Shown here in pieces: positions 1 to 9,447 of a stretch of DNA of 64,000 nt (positions are counted from its first letter, which is position 1; each line of letters opens with the position of its first letter). The DNA is from Methanococcus maripaludis C5 (GTDB lineage: Archaea > AGJL01 > Methanococci > Methanococcales > Methanococcaceae), in the NCBI RefSeq assembly GCF_000016125.1, contig NC_009135.1, forward strand, positions 62,001-126,000, read 5' to 3'. A program made the position numbers and the translations under genes. The notes beneath the pieces were generated by a model, which was not told where the DNA came from, made no database searches, and was given only the letters and a program-made list of their open reading frames with translations.

Positions 1-1
1 A

Positions 2-277
2 ATAAGATGCTACAGACCACTCCCTGTTGAAATGATTAAAGATGCACTCAAAAATGCTAAAAATGTTGCAATTCTCGATAAAAGCATAAGCCTTGGTATG
101 AACAAAGGTGCAATTTATGCGGACGTTGCATCATTTTTGAAAGATAAAAAGACCGTAAATTACATCGTAGGTCTTGGTGGAAGAGATATTACTCCTGAAG
201 ATATTTTAGGAATTTACGTGGATGTAGAAACATCTGAAGACGGAAAAACAAACTGGGTCGGATTGAAGGAAGAATAA
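2..277 (+). CDS. porA: Pyruvate:ferredoxin oxidoreductase subunit alpha, C-terminal end (partial)
   Basis: The open frame runs into the window from its left edge, so only the last 91 codons are present. The visible tail ([14 protein letters not shown], then a GLGGRDIT segment) is typical of the alpha subunit of archaeal pyruvate synthase, which couples acetyl-CoA, CO2 and reduced ferredoxin to pyruvate. It lies 16 bp before porB in the same direction, as in other Methanococcus por operons. The ATG at 32 is an internal methionine and not the start. The identification leans on the neighbouring porB, porE and porF. Confidence 0.9.
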   Translation: MRCYRPLPVEMIKDALKNAKNVAILDKSISLGMNKGAIYADVASFLKDKKTVNYIVGLGGRDITPEDILGIYVDVETSEDGKTNWVGLKEE

Positions 278-293
278 TTTATTTGGTGATATT

Positions 294-1190
294 ATGACTG
301 GAAGCCAATTTCCAAGAGAAGAATTATTTGCTCCAGGACACAGGGGCTGTGCAGGTTGTGGTGCAGCAATTGTCGCAAGACTCGCTTTAAAAGCTGCTGG
401 AAAAAATACAATCGTTGCAAATGCTACCGGATGTCTTGAGGTTATGACAACACCTTATCCTGAAACTGCGTGGAGAGTTCCTTGGATTCACGTTGCATTT
501 GAAAATGCTGCTGCAGTAGCAAGTGGTATTGAAGGAGCGGTAGTTGCTTTAAAAAGAAAGAAAGGAAAATACGGCGAAGAAAAAGTAAACGTCATTGCAT
601 TTGGTGGTGATGGTGGTACTGCAGATATCGGTTTTCAAGCATTAAGTGGTGCAATGGAAAGAGGACATGATATGGTATACATCATGTACGATAACGAAGC
701 TTACATGAACACAGGCGTTCAAAGAAGTGGTTCAACACCTTTCATGGCATCAACAACAACATCGCCTGCTGGAAGCCATATCCGTGGAGAAAACAGGCCT
801 AAAAAAGACATGCCAATGATCATGGCTGCTCACGGAATTCCTTATATTGCAACAGCATCAATAAGCTATCCTGAAGACTTCATGAACAAAGTTAAAAAAG
901 CATGCGAAGTAAACGGCCCTGCATTCATTCAGGTACTTCAGCCATGTACTACTGGTTGGGGATACCCTGCTGAAAACACGGTTGAAATGGGTAGACTTGC
1001 AGTTGAAACTGGTGTTTGGCCACTTTTCGAAATTGAAAATGGTGAATTTAAGTTAAATTACAAGCCATTGAAAAGAAAACCAATTGAAGAATACTTAAAA
1101 GTGCAGAAAAGATACAGACACTTAAAACCCGAAGATATTTCAGTAATCCAAGAGACCATCGACATGAAATGCGACGAATACGGTCTTTAA
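294..1190 (+). CDS. porB: Pyruvate:ferredoxin oxidoreductase subunit beta
   Basis: 298 residues, the normal length for PorB. It binds thiamine pyrophosphate and one [4Fe-4S] cluster in cytoplasmic pyruvate synthase, the main entry of acetyl-CoA carbon into biosynthesis in methanococci. The TPP/Mg2+ motif GDGGTADIG is at about residues 105-113. Candidate cluster cysteines are C19 and C22 (CAGC), C47 and one near residue 218 (QPCTTGW). The ATG follows GGTGATATT with good spacing. It sits between porA and porE in one operon. Confidence 0.96.
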   Translation: MTGSQFPREELFAPGHRGCAGCGAAIVARLALKAAGKNTIVANATGCLEVMTTPYPETAWRVPWIHVAFENAAAVASGIEGAVVALKRKKGKYGEEKVNVIAFGGDGGTADIGFQALSGAMERGHDMVYIMYDNEAYMNTGVQRSGSTPFMASTTTSPAGSHIRGENRPKKDMPMIMAAHGIPYIATASISYPEDFMNKVKKACEVNGPAFIQVLQPCTTGWGYPAENTVEMGRLAVETGVWPLFEIENGEFKLNYKPLKRKPIEEYLKVQKRYRHLKPEDISVIQETIDMKCDEYGL

Positions 1191-1213
1191 TTAACATTTT
1201 TTAAGGTGCGATC

Positions 1214-1717
1214 ATGAAAAAAGTAATGATGGTTAACGAAGCTTGTGATAACTGCGGGGATTGTGTTAAAGCATGTTCTGAAGTTCACGAAGTTAGTGGA
1301 ATCAGCATTTGGGAGCACGAAGGAAGGTACTTGCCAGTAGTATGCCAGCACTGTACTTCATCGCCATGTATGGAAGTATGTCCGGTTTCTGCTATCGAAT
1401 CAAAAGATGGCGTAATTTACCTCGATAAAGAATCATGCATTGGATGTGGACTCTGTGCAATGGCATGTCCGTTTGGTGCAATATACATCAGTGGAAAGAC
1501 TGCACACAAGTGCGATTTGTGTTTTGGAAGAGATGAACAGGCATGTGTTAAAGCATGCAGTAAAAGATGTCTCGAAGTTGTAAATGTTGACGAATTAGTA
1601 ATGGATAAAAAATTGAAAAATATTGAAAATTTAACAGTTTTGGGCCCTAAAGGAAAATCCAAAAATAAAAAAGGACTTCTTTCTTTAGTTACTGCATCAT
1701 CAAGATGTAATCCTTAA
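1214..1717 (+). CDS. porE: PorE, ferredoxin-like protein of pyruvate oxidoreductase
   Basis: 167 residues with four cysteine groups: CDNCGDCVKAC near the N-terminus, CQHCTSSPCMEVC, CIGCGLCAMAC, and CDLC with a later CVKAC. This pattern predicts about four [4Fe-4S] clusters. PorE is a Methanococcus-type extra subunit that passes electrons between pyruvate oxidoreductase and low-potential donors. That role is family knowledge supported by the position 23 bp after porB. The basic C-terminal tail without cysteines is not explained. The start ATG follows AAGGTGCGATC. Confidence 0.92.
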   Translation: MKKVMMVNEACDNCGDCVKACSEVHEVSGISIWEHEGRYLPVVCQHCTSSPCMEVCPVSAIESKDGVIYLDKESCIGCGLCAMACPFGAIYISGKTAHKCDLCFGRDEQACVKACSKRCLEVVNVDELVMDKKLKNIENLTVLGPKGKSKNKKGLLSLVTASSRCNP

Positions 1718-1734
1718 AATAATCTGGTGAAGTT

Positions 1735-2151
1735 ATGAAGGTAATGCCAAATATTGACTTATGCGTAGATTGCAAAAAGTGCGAAAGGGCATGTCCTATA
1801 AACGCAATTCACGTGTTTGAGGGAATTCCAATTAGATGTATGCATTGTGAAGATGCGCCATGTCTTAACGTATGTCCGGAAGATGCAATCAAAAAAATAG
1901 ACGACAAGGTTGTAATAGAATCTGAAAAATGTATCGGATGTGCATTATGTGCTGAAGTATGCCCTGTTGGAGCAATACAAATTGATAAATGCAAAAAAGT
2001 TGCAGTAAAATGTGACGGTTGTGTTGAACGGGGCAGTGAAATATGCATGGAAGTATGTCCTACAAAGGCACTTGATTACTACGAAAATACAATAGAAAAC
2101 AAAAGAGCGGAACTTGTTTCAAAACTTAAGAAATTAACTTCAAGAAAATAA
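1735..2151 (+). CDS. porF: PorF, ferredoxin-like protein of pyruvate oxidoreductase
   Basis: 138 residues with the same four-group cysteine layout as PorE (CVDCKKCERAC, CMHCEDAPCLNVC, CIGCALCAEVC, then CDGC with CMEVC). The two genes look like duplicates. It is the last gene of the por operon, 17 bp after porE, and starts at an ATG preceded by TGGTGAAGTT. It is expected to be a cytoplasmic electron carrier working with pyruvate synthase, and in methanococci it links this enzyme to the Ehb/Eha-supplied ferredoxin pool (family knowledge, not shown by this sequence). Confidence 0.92.
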   Translation: MKVMPNIDLCVDCKKCERACPINAIHVFEGIPIRCMHCEDAPCLNVCPEDAIKKIDDKVVIESEKCIGCALCAEVCPVGAIQIDKCKKVAVKCDGCVERGSEICMEVCPTKALDYYENTIENKRAELVSKLKKLTSRK

Positions 2152-2156
2152 TTTTT

Positions 2157-2648
2157 TTATTTTATGGGAATTAACTCTGCATTAACTTTTTTTTCTTCTA
2201 TTTTTAATTTCATAATGGTTTTTAATGGATATCTTGGAACAGTCGGGCTTCCAGGATTCAAAAGCAGTATTTTTTTATTTTCAACAGTTATTTCTTTGAT
2301 CCTTGGAGTATGAGTGTGACCAGAAATTAAAATATCCCAGTTTTTTTCAAGGCATAGATACTTCATTTTTAATGTATCTCCACGCGGATGGATCTGATTT
2401 CCGTGAATTATTCCTATTTTGAAATTTTCAATAACTACTTCCAGTTCTTTTGGATAATTCATACAATCCATGTTTCCAGAAACAACCAAAAGTTCACTGA
2501 TTTTTTTTAAATCATTTAAAACAGATTCAGACGTTACATCGCCGCAGTGTATTATCAAATCTACATCTGAAAAGTGTTCAAAAATTTCTTTTGGAAGTTT
2601 TTTAGCTCTTTCTGGAATGTGTGTATCTGAAATGAGTCCGATAATCAT
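2157..2648 (-). CDS. Calcineurin-like metallophosphoesterase, YfcE/MJ0936 family
   Basis: 163 residues matching the small one-domain phosphodiesterase family of MJ0936 and YfcE. The metal ligands are visible in order: DTH near residue 8, GDV near residue 37, GNMD near residue 59, HG in the IIHGNQ segment and GHTHTP near residue 110. Such proteins hydrolyse phosphodiester model substrates in the cytoplasm, but the natural substrate is unknown. It converges with porF, with five bases between the stops, and starts after GGGTAAACA. Upstream on the same strand is the SRP RNA. Confidence 0.9.
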   Translation of the reverse strand: MIIGLISDTHIPERAKKLPKEIFEHFSDVDLIIHCGDVTSESVLNDLKKISELLVVSGNMDCMNYPKELEVVIENFKIGIIHGNQIHPRGDTLKMKYLCLEKNWDILISGHTHTPRIKEITVENKKILLLNPGSPTVPRYPLKTIMKLKIEEKKVNAELIPIK

Positions 2649-2699
2649 TGTTTACCCTGAAAAAACTTAAAAGTTGAATAATTGCAAAAATCTATTATA

Positions 2700-2708
2700 A
2701 AATAAAAA
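2700..2708 (-). terminator. Oligo-T end of the SRP RNA
   Basis: On the minus strand the closing helix of the SRP RNA is followed at once by CTTTTTATTTT, a T-rich tract typical of archaeal transcription ends. This supports the 3' boundary but was not tested. Confidence 0.5.
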
Positions 2709-3019
2709 GTGGCTTCCTTGAGGTGGGTAAGAAACCCTGAAACCCATTGTACCCCAAGTCCTGCTCGATTCCGCAACCCTCTGAGCGTTGAAGTTCTCTC
2801 TACCGCTGCTCCCTTCCGGGCCTGACGGGGTTCGAAAGATAAAAGAGGTTTGTCTTTTTCTTCCAAAAAAGGTTCCTCTGCCATCTTACCCCAAAGGACG
2901 AAATGTCTACACAAAACTTGAGAATGAATGACAGAATTTAAAACCGCCCTCAAGTTTTCGGCTCTCGCAAAGGCGATTTCGAGTTACAGGAAACGCCTAA
3001 CTTCCCAGCCTAGCCACAT
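2707..3019 (-). ncRNA. Signal recognition particle (7S) RNA
   Basis: Read on the minus strand, the segment near 2800-2835 carries the conserved SRP54-binding helix 8 signature GTCAGGCCCGGAAGGGAGC followed by AGCGGTA. The 5' part has GGCTAGGCTGGGAAG and CTGTAAC, as in archaeal Alu domains. Helix 1, which in archaea joins the two ends, is seen as GTGGCT (3017-3012) pairing with AGCCAC (2714-2709). Length is about 313 nt, normal for archaea. The end positions are estimates based on helix 1 and on the T-run just after it at 2708-2702. Confidence 0.93.
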
Positions 3020-3037
3020 CAAGGTTTAAGTGTTTAG

Positions 3038-3048
3038 GTTTATATACC
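3038..3048 (-). promoter_or_regulatory. Box A (TATA) of the SRP RNA gene
   Basis: The minus strand reads GGTATATAAAC here. Its centre is about 25 nt upstream of the estimated 5' end of the SRP RNA at 3019, the standard archaeal box A distance. Confidence 0.65.
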
Positions 3049-3125
3049 TTACGATAATATTTAATATAATTGATAACGATAGGCATGCCAAATCCATATA
3101 AAAACTATTATATAGCATAAAAGAG

Positions 3126-3137
3126 GGTATATATTTA
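3126..3137 (+). promoter_or_regulatory. Box A (TATA) upstream of ftsZ
   Basis: GGTATATATTTA on the plus strand is the best TATA-like element between the SRP RNA and ftsZ. It would place transcription start near 3160, giving a leader of about 50 nt that ends in the strong GGAGGA ribosome binding site. Confidence 0.45.
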
Positions 3138-3212
3138 GTAAAAACAATTTTTTGACTGTTAACATACTAAAAGTAATTTACACAACCATCTTCACCGCTT
3201 TGGAGGATTAAT

Positions 3213-4310
3213 ATGAGACTTGTAAAAGAAGCTTTGTCCAAAAATAATGATGAACTATACAACACCCAGATGTCAAAAGAGGATTTTGGGAATGCTAAAA
3301 TTCTTGTTGTTGGATGCGGTGGTGCTGGAAACAATACCATTCACAGATTAAGCGAAATTGGCATTGAAGGTGCTGAAACCATTGCAATTAACACCGATAA
3401 ACAGCATTTAGAACACATAAATGCAGACAAAAAAATATTAATTGGTTCAACCCTTACAAGGGGATTAGGTGCAGGCGGATATCCTGAAATCGGAAAGAAA
3501 TCCGCAGAACTTGCCAAAAACGTTCTTGAAGATGTTATAAAAAGTGCAGATTTAATATTCGTTTCAGCAGGAATGGGCGGTGGAACAGGTACTGGTTCTG
3601 CTCCAGTTGTAGCTGAAATTGCAAAAGAAAATGGTGCTGTAGTTATCGGTGTTGTAACTTATCCATTCAAAATCGAAAGAGCAAGACTTAAAAAAGCTGA
3701 TGAAGGACTTAGAAGACTTACTGAAAGCTGTGATACGGTTATTGTGATTGATAACAATAGACTTGTTGATTTTGTTCCAAATTTACCTATGAACGAGGCT
3801 TTCAGGGTAGCTGATGAAATCATTGCTCAGGCAGTCAAAGGAATAACGGAAACAATTTCATTAAAGAGCTTGATTAATATTGACTATGCAGACGTCAAAG
3901 CGGTTATGACCGATGGTGGAGTCGCAATGATTGGTGTTGGTGAGGTTGACTACGATACTAAAGGTGACAGAGTAGAAAAAGTTGTAAAAGACACATTACA
4001 ATGTCCACTTTTAGATATTGATTACAAAGGGGCAACTGGTGCATTAATACACATCACGGGCGGTCCTGATTTAACCCTGGGTGAAGCTAACAGAATCGGT
4101 GAAGGAATTACAAGCAGCATGGACATAAATGCTAATGTTATTTGGGGTTCAAGGCTTGACCCTTCAATGGACGGAGCAATAAGAGTAATGGCAATTATTA
4201 CTGGAGTCAAGTCCCCTAATATAATCGGCGGTGGAAGATCTCCTGCAAAAATAATTCCAAGTTCAGCCAAGAAGGCTAAAGGTTCACTTGGAATTGACTA
4301 CATCGTATAA
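3213..4310 (+). CDS. ftsZ: Cell division protein FtsZ (FtsZ2-type paralogue)
   Basis: 365 residues. It is a tubulin-like GTPase that forms the cytokinetic ring at mid-cell. The glycine-rich loop VGCGGAGNN is near residue 35 and the tubulin signature GGGTGTGS near residue 120. The C-terminal part carries [11 protein letters not shown]. The N-terminal extension and the GGYPEIG segment resemble MJ0622, so this is the FtsZ2-type copy; the second copy is at 58684-59766. The start ATG follows an unusually full GGAGGA site. A small helix-turn-helix gene follows 39 bp downstream. Confidence 0.96.
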   Translation: MRLVKEALSKNNDELYNTQMSKEDFGNAKILVVGCGGAGNNTIHRLSEIGIEGAETIAINTDKQHLEHINADKKILIGSTLTRGLGAGGYPEIGKKSAELAKNVLEDVIKSADLIFVSAGMGGGTGTGSAPVVAEIAKENGAVVIGVVTYPFKIERARLKKADEGLRRLTESCDTVIVIDNNRLVDFVPNLPMNEAFRVADEIIAQAVKGITETISLKSLINIDYADVKAVMTDGGVAMIGVGEVDYDTKGDRVEKVVKDTLQCPLLDIDYKGATGALIHITGGPDLTLGEANRIGEGITSSMDINANVIWGSRLDPSMDGAIRVMAIITGVKSPNIIGGGRSPAKIIPSSAKKAKGSLGIDYIV

Positions 4311-4349
4311 TTTTAAAAATTTTTCTTTTTTAGTATTTAGGTGGGACCT

Positions 4350-4862
4350 ATGCGGGCGCATGAACGACTTTTATTGAGTGTGGGTTCAGATAAGTTTACG
4401 GATGAATTTAAGAAGGTTCTCCTTGAATTAGACGTTCCATTAAAGGAATTTTCTGAAATATCTGATATACCGTACAGTACACTTTATAAAATCACAAATG
4501 AAAAGGATTTTAGAATATCAACTCTTAAAAAAATCATAAATACTATAAAAAGCTTTGAAGAAGAGGATTCATCAGAAGAAAAAATAGCCCTGATTGCAGC
4601 AAGGCCATCACTTAATAAAATAAGTACAAAAAGGATAGCAGTAAATGGAAAAACTTATCTTTTGAAAGAATATCCTGCAAGTACACTTGAAGACTGTATC
4701 GTTTCAGCAATATATGCAGAAAGAGAGGGTGTAAAAGCAATAGTCTGTGCCCCGATTGTAAGTACCAGCATTGAAAAGGTTGTAAGAATACCTGTTGCAG
4801 TTATTATTGCCGAAAAAAATGCATTTATGGAAGCACTTGAAATCGTAGTTTCAAAGATTTAA
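4350..4862 (+). CDS. Predicted helix-turn-helix regulator (COG2522-like)
   Basis: 170 residues. The N-terminal half has a helix-turn-helix (EFSEISDIPYSTLYKITN, about residues 33-50). The C-terminal half (about 80-170) is a compact alpha/beta domain seen in archaeal regulators of this group. The ATG at 4350 is preferred over the upstream GTG at 4341, because that GTG lies inside the GGTGGGA ribosome binding site. It directly follows ftsZ on the same strand, so the two may share a transcript. Its target is unknown. Confidence 0.75.
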   Translation: MRAHERLLLSVGSDKFTDEFKKVLLELDVPLKEFSEISDIPYSTLYKITNEKDFRISTLKKIINTIKSFEEEDSSEEKIALIAARPSLNKISTKRIAVNGKTYLLKEYPASTLEDCIVSAIYAEREGVKAIVCAPIVSTSIEKVVRIPVAVIIAEKNAFMEALEIVVSKI

Positions 4863-4871
4863 AAAAAGAAT

Positions 4872-5654
4872 TTAAATTTCCTTTACAAAGGAATTTACTC
4901 TTGAAATATTTTTAGAAAGCGCTTCTTCAAGTTCATATTCAACATGATCTATTGAACTTACCGTTATTGCAGGCATGTTCAATTCAGTTAAAAACTTTTT
5001 TACGTTCTTTTCGTGAAAAACGGTTCCTTCGAAGTATTTTAAATTTGGAATTGTGTACAATACGCCATCTATTTCATTAATTTCTTTACATGACTCCATA
5101 ATAATGTCAACAACAAGGGTCATGGTTCCAGAGGTTTTTGAAAATTTAGATGACCTGTATGTTTTTAAAATTCCTTTTTTATCCCCTACACAGAGTCTTT
5201 TATCAGTATTGTCTATTTTTGAGATTCCTTTATCGTGGTTTCCTTTTGGATCTTCGACAATCAATACTTTTGGATTGAATTTGGAAAGTAAATCCGGAGA
5301 TACTCCTCCAAGGCCTGTTAAATCAATTACTAAGTCTGGATCGATCGAGGTTCCGTTTCTCAATTCAAGTTGTAATCTGTTTAAGTCCATAAATTTTATT
5401 CCTTCGTTAAATAGAATGTCCTGCAAATGTGGCTGGATATCAACGATGATAACTTCATCACAGTCTTTTAAAAGGGTGTATGCAATGTAGCTTCCTGAAA
5501 GATACGCGCCAAAGACAACAGCTTGTTTAAATTCTTCGCCTTCCAAGAAGTATTTAATTGCATTTGCCTTTTTTTCAACAACATCTGAAACAATGTCTTT
5601 TATTTTTATTTTCGATCGAGTAGTTTTTACGCTTTCGGTAATTCCGTAATTCAT
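4872..5654 (-). CDS. hcgC: HcgC, SAM-dependent pyridinol methyltransferase of FeGP cofactor synthesis
   Basis: 260 residues. HcgC methylates the pyridinol ring during assembly of the iron-guanylylpyridinol cofactor of [Fe]-hydrogenase (Hmd). A Rossmann-like glycine-rich stretch (FGAYLSGSYIAY) is near residue 48, an acidic end of the next strand (IIVDIQPH) near residue 70, and DLTGLGG near residue 113. The start overlaps the hcgB stop as ATGA, with GGTGA just upstream, so the two are translationally coupled. The function is assigned from family similarity (MJ0489-like) and this neighbour. Confidence 0.88.
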   Translation of the reverse strand: MNYGITESVKTTRSKIKIKDIVSDVVEKKANAIKYFLEGEEFKQAVVFGAYLSGSYIAYTLLKDCDEVIIVDIQPHLQDILFNEGIKFMDLNRLQLELRNGTSIDPDLVIDLTGLGGVSPDLLSKFNPKVLIVEDPKGNHDKGISKIDNTDKRLCVGDKKGILKTYRSSKFSKTSGTMTLVVDIIMESCKEINEIDGVLYTIPNLKYFEGTVFHEKNVKKFLTELNMPAITVSSIDHVEYELEEALSKNISRVNSFVKEI

Positions 5655-6130
5655 TTTTTCACCTTGATACCGATTCTTTCAAGAGCATTAATTAATTCCA
5701 ACTCTACAGTTTTATCAATTGGATTTTTATGAATAATTGATGATGGGGAAATAGATCCTGTTAAAATTCTTCCCTTTTTATCCATAATAAGAAGAAAAGA
5801 TCCAGAACCTGGAATTCCAAGCCTTCCACGGGATATAATTATGTCTGCATCCGAAGAATCCACAGCAATCAAACCCTTACTTACTGCAGGCATACGGGTT
5901 AAATCTGCAGAATTTGTTGGAATTTCAATCATTGATATATTTGCATCTGTAATCTTAGAGATAATATTAAATACTACTTTAAATTTCTTTTCATTTCTTG
6001 TTGCCACAACAACGCTTTTTGCACTTTTTATTATGCTTTGAATGGCATCAATTTCTTCAAATTTATCCCCAAAGCGTGCACTGTTTAGTGATTCTCCATA
6101 TGCAGTTTTTATGGTTTCTTCGATATTCAT
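5651..6130 (-). CDS. hcgB: HcgB, guanylyltransferase of FeGP cofactor synthesis (DUF3236)
   Basis: 159 residues from the ATG at 6130, which follows AGAGGTTTTTCC; the open frame extends further upstream into pheS without a ribosome binding site. HcgB joins GMP from GTP to the pyridinol precursor of the [Fe]-hydrogenase cofactor. Recognisable family segments are ATRNEKKFKVV, SADLTRMPA, and SRGRLGIPGSGSFL near residues 104-117. The order pheS-hcgB-hcgC also occurs in M. jannaschii. Most other hcg genes cluster with hmd elsewhere in such genomes. Confidence 0.9.
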   Translation of the reverse strand: MNIEETIKTAYGESLNSARFGDKFEEIDAIQSIIKSAKSVVVATRNEKKFKVVFNIISKITDANISMIEIPTNSADLTRMPAVSKGLIAVDSSDADIIISRGRLGIPGSGSFLLIMDKKGRILTGSISPSSIIHKNPIDKTVELELINALERIGIKVKK

Positions 6131-6152
6131 GGAAAAACCTCTAACTATCAAC

Positions 6153-7658
6153 TTACTCTTCACTGATAACGGTTTTTTTAAGCCATTGCATGTCGTTTTT
6201 GTGAAGCTCACGAATATCTGTAAGGCCTAATCTTAACATTGCAAGTCTGCTGAGTCCAATACCCCATGCAAGAACTGGTTTTTTAATTCCAAATGGTTCT
6301 AAAACTTCAGGCCTAAATATTCCCGCACCCAAAAGTTCAAGCCAGCCTTTTCCTTCCATATAAACTTCAGCTTCAAGTGAAGGCTCTGTAAATGGGAAGT
6401 ATGCAGGTCTTATTCTTACCTTTTCAAATCCTAATTTTTGTAAAAATTCTTTTAAAATTCCAACAAGATTGTCGAAATTAACATCCTCAGCCATTACGAT
6501 TCCTTCGCACTGGTAGAATTCTGGCAGGTGTTTGTAATCAATTGCTTCGTTTCTAAATACTCTATCGATGCAAAATACTTTTTGCGCATTTTCTCGTTCA
6601 CATTCTGAAAGCGATGCAAGGTATTTTATCGATGAAACAGTCGTGTGTGTTCTTAAAACTGTTCTTTCAGAAACGTTTTCATCGAAGTTATAGCACCAGC
6701 CTTTTGAAATTTTTTCGTCACCAATGGTTCCACATTCATGAATTCCTTTCACTTTTTCAAGCAAATCTTTTGGAACTGTTCCTGTGTTTGGATATTTTAC
6801 AAAAAATGTGTCTTGCATATCTCTTGCAGGGTGGTCTTGTGGTTCAAATAACGTATCGAAGTTCCAGAATTCCGTTTGGACAATCTGGCTTTTCACTTCT
6901 TTAAAACCCATTGATATCAAAACTTCATTAACTTCCTGAATTATTTTTGACATGGGGTGTGCTTTTGCAGGATAAAGTTCTTCAGTTGGAATTTTTGCGT
7001 CATACGGTCTTATGAAATAGTCATTCCATTTTCCACTTACAATCATTTCCCGTGTAAGTTGTGTGATTTCTTCCTTTATTTCTATTGGCTTTTTAATAAA
7101 ATCAATTCCTGCATTTTTAAGTTCAAAACTTCTGTCAACTACTTCGTTTATTTTTAAGAAACCCCTTTTTTTCAAGTTTTCAATTATTTTAACTTCATCT
7201 TCAGAATAATTTGATAAATTAAAATCTTCCGAAGCTTTTTTTAGTACTTCTTCTTCAATATCAACGTAATCTAAATCTTTGAATACGATATTTCCTTTAT
7301 CGATCGCAACTAATCCTTTTTTCTTCAAATTACCAAGTGCGGCCCCTGTTTCATCCTTTTCCAAAATTTTTGAAAGGTCTTTTATTGGAATTGATTCTAA
7401 ATTATTTTCTTTGATATAATTTGCAACTTTTCTCTCCGGAATTCCTAAATCTAAAGATTGGTTACCAAGTTCGGTTAATTCACATATCTTGGTTTTATTT
7501 TCAATAATTTCAAGAAAATCTCGTCCAGAAAGCCAAAATGCTGCTCTCATGACTTTTTCTTTTTCAATATATTTTGAAAGTTCTTCTAAATTCATTATTT
7601 TTTCATTAGATTCCTGAAATGCTTTTAATAATCTTTTCTCATCATTGTGAAGTTCCAT
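6153..7658 (-). CDS. pheS: Phenylalanyl-tRNA synthetase alpha subunit
   Basis: 501 residues. It is the class II catalytic subunit that attaches phenylalanine to tRNA-Phe, partnered by PheT encoded elsewhere. Archaeal PheS has N-terminal winged-helix repeats, here about residues 1-190. The catalytic core shows motif 2 ([11 protein letters not shown]) and motif 3 ([14 protein letters not shown]) near the C-terminus. Of several possible ATGs, 7658 is best spaced from the GGTGA at 7668-7664. It heads a pheS-hcgB-hcgC run with 22 bp before hcgB. Confidence 0.96.
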   Translation of the reverse strand: MELHNDEKRLLKAFQESNEKIMNLEELSKYIEKEKVMRAAFWLSGRDFLEIIENKTKICELTELGNQSLDLGIPERKVANYIKENNLESIPIKDLSKILEKDETGAALGNLKKKGLVAIDKGNIVFKDLDYVDIEEEVLKKASEDFNLSNYSEDEVKIIENLKKRGFLKINEVVDRSFELKNAGIDFIKKPIEIKEEITQLTREMIVSGKWNDYFIRPYDAKIPTEELYPAKAHPMSKIIQEVNEVLISMGFKEVKSQIVQTEFWNFDTLFEPQDHPARDMQDTFFVKYPNTGTVPKDLLEKVKGIHECGTIGDEKISKGWCYNFDENVSERTVLRTHTTVSSIKYLASLSECERENAQKVFCIDRVFRNEAIDYKHLPEFYQCEGIVMAEDVNFDNLVGILKEFLQKLGFEKVRIRPAYFPFTEPSLEAEVYMEGKGWLELLGAGIFRPEVLEPFGIKKPVLAWGIGLSRLAMLRLGLTDIRELHKNDMQWLKKTVISEE

Positions 7659-7737
7659 CATTTTCACCATTATAAACATATAACAATATAAACACCAATT
7701 ATTTAATATATCCTATAATTTAGTTTTCGGTGGTTTC

Positions 7738-8736
7738 ATGAACACGGGCGCTCAAATTTACAGAAATAGTAGTAGTTCAATAGATAAAAATATTGTAGAT
7801 AGAATTTACAAAGATGGTTTTTTAATAGCCCAGTATGGACTCTATATGAAAAGAGAAAGGGATTATAAAACATTCAAAGTTCCAGTTGATGCAGGATTTT
7901 CGTGTCCAAATAAAGACGGTACAATCGATACAAGAGGCTGTATTTTCTGCCCGAAAATGGGTCGCCCGATAAGTGTTGAATACTGTAATATTAAATATTC
8001 GTTAAAAGATCAGATCGAAACCCAGGTAAAACAAAATAAGGAAAAGGGAATTGGAAAATTTTATGTTTATTTTTACCCCGGAACCAATACCCACGGAACT
8101 CCAGAAAGACTAAAAGAACTTTGGGATTATGCACTTTCTTTTGAGGATGTTATTGGAATTTCAATCGGAACTAGGCCAGACTGTCTTGAAGATGAAAAAC
8201 TAGATATTTTAGAAAATTATGTAAAACAAGGCTATGAAATCTGGATTGATCTAGGAATCCAGACGATGCATGACAAAACTCTTGATTTTTTAAACAGAAA
8301 GCATTCTTCGAACGATATAAGACGCGTTCTGATAGAATGTAAAAAAAGGGGAATTTTAGTTTGTGGGCATATAATTTTAGGACTTCCTGATGAAAGCTGG
8401 AACATGATGATGGAAACTTCAAAAATGTTGTCTGATCTAGAAATTGATGCGCTAAAAATATACCCGCTAGTAGTTATTGAAAACACTGAACTCGAAGAAA
8501 TATACTGGAAAGGGGAATACAAATCCCTTGATGAAAAACAGTACATTCACCTGGTTTCTGATTTTTTAGAACATTTATCTCCTTATGTAATTATCCAAAG
8601 AGTTTCAAAGGATAAAGTTCCTGATGAAATAAAGATATCTCCAGAATGGTCTTTAAGACGACTCAGAATTTTAAATGAAGTTTCAAAAGAACTTGCAAGA
8701 AGAAATTCAAAACAGGGTTCAAAATACAAAAAATAA
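7738..8736 (+). CDS. Radical SAM protein, YhcC/TIGR01212-like family
   Basis: 332 residues. The iron-sulfur/SAM motif is the widened form CPNKDGTIDTRGCIFC at about residues 53-68, typical of the YhcC (TIGR01212) family and unlike the common CxxxCxxC. Downstream are YFYPGTNTHG, SIGTRPDCL and IDLGIQTMHD, also characteristic. Members are cytoplasmic [4Fe-4S] enzymes of uncertain reaction; a tRNA-related role has been suggested for some bacterial relatives. It is divergent from pheS and its ATG follows GGTGGTTTC. Confidence 0.88.
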   Translation: MNTGAQIYRNSSSSIDKNIVDRIYKDGFLIAQYGLYMKRERDYKTFKVPVDAGFSCPNKDGTIDTRGCIFCPKMGRPISVEYCNIKYSLKDQIETQVKQNKEKGIGKFYVYFYPGTNTHGTPERLKELWDYALSFEDVIGISIGTRPDCLEDEKLDILENYVKQGYEIWIDLGIQTMHDKTLDFLNRKHSSNDIRRVLIECKKRGILVCGHIILGLPDESWNMMMETSKMLSDLEIDALKIYPLVVIENTELEEIYWKGEYKSLDEKQYIHLVSDFLEHLSPYVIIQRVSKDKVPDEIKISPEWSLRRLRILNEVSKELARRNSKQGSKYKK

Positions 8737-8748
8737 AAATAATTAAAT

Positions 8749-9351
8749 TTAAAATAAAGGAAGCGTTTTTCGAATATCTTTTTCAATTTTTGACATTTCT
8801 TTTGAATATTCAATTGCAATTTCTTCCATAATTTCAAAAACATTTTCAATTCCCATATCATTTAACCCTACTGCAGAAACGTGCGATGGAACAGAATCAC
8901 TTTTTAAGTTTATTCCAAGATGGATTTTTCCAGAAGAAATCCCCCTGCATGCAATACAAACAGACAATTTCTTTTCATCAAAATAAAGGTCATCTCCAGA
9001 TTTTTTTAATTTTAAATTGGAGTGATTTTCAATTACATCTTTTGCAATTGATACAAATATTCTCTGTCTTAAATATGTCATTTTTAAATCTGGATTATCA
9101 AAATGTTCAACGATAAAATTAATGGCTTCTGATGATTGAATTGGAACTGCTATGTATTTTTCTTCTTTAACATCTTTTAAATCTTTCATATTTTCAATTT
9201 TAACATCCATTGGACCGATAAATCCGACAATACTATCTTTTTGAACATCAAATGTTTCAAATGCCCAGAGAGGTTCGATTTCTTCTCCAGTGTATGTTTT
9301 AAATTCTTCTAAAATAATTGCAGAAATTGTATCAAAATCGATTTTTTTCAT
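8749..9351 (-). CDS. DUF366 family protein
   Basis: 200 residues starting at the ATG at 9351 after GGTGGTTTT; the open frame continues upstream without an initiation signal. It resembles the archaeal DUF366 family, thought to have a fold related to biotin/lipoate ligases and class II synthetases. Visible landmarks are GFIGPMDVKI (about 44-53), LRQRIF, CIACRG (about 130-135) and HLGINLKSDSVPSHVSAVGL. It is soluble, with no signal or membrane segment. It converges with the radical SAM gene. The biochemical role is unknown. Confidence 0.7.
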   Translation of the reverse strand: MKKIDFDTISAIILEEFKTYTGEEIEPLWAFETFDVQKDSIVGFIGPMDVKIENMKDLKDVKEEKYIAVPIQSSEAINFIVEHFDNPDLKMTYLRQRIFVSIAKDVIENHSNLKLKKSGDDLYFDEKKLSVCIACRGISSGKIHLGINLKSDSVPSHVSAVGLNDMGIENVFEIMEEIAIEYSKEMSKIEKDIRKTLPLF

Positions 9352-9420
9352 AAAACCACCGCGAAATCTTTCTTTGAGATTTATTAAAGAAAGAATTAAA
9401 AATAATATGTATTTTAAAGG

Positions 9421-9447
9421 GAGTTCCAAGAACCGCAGGTTCTGGGA
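9421..9447 (-). terminator. Hairpin after the S-layer-like gene
   Basis: Directly after the stop codon, the minus strand forms CCAGAACC-TGC-GGTTCTTGG (one G-T pair), followed by CTCCCTTT. It may end transcription or protect the 3' end. The following T-run is short, so it is not a classical terminator. Confidence 0.4.

Noticed and set aside
1417-2048. Antisense open frames in porE and porF
   Set aside because: They are shadows of cysteine-rich coding sequence on the other strand, without initiation signals.
2645-2953. Open frame of 102 codons over the SRP RNA
   Set aside because: It overlaps conserved helix 8 of the RNA, and its translation matches nothing expected.
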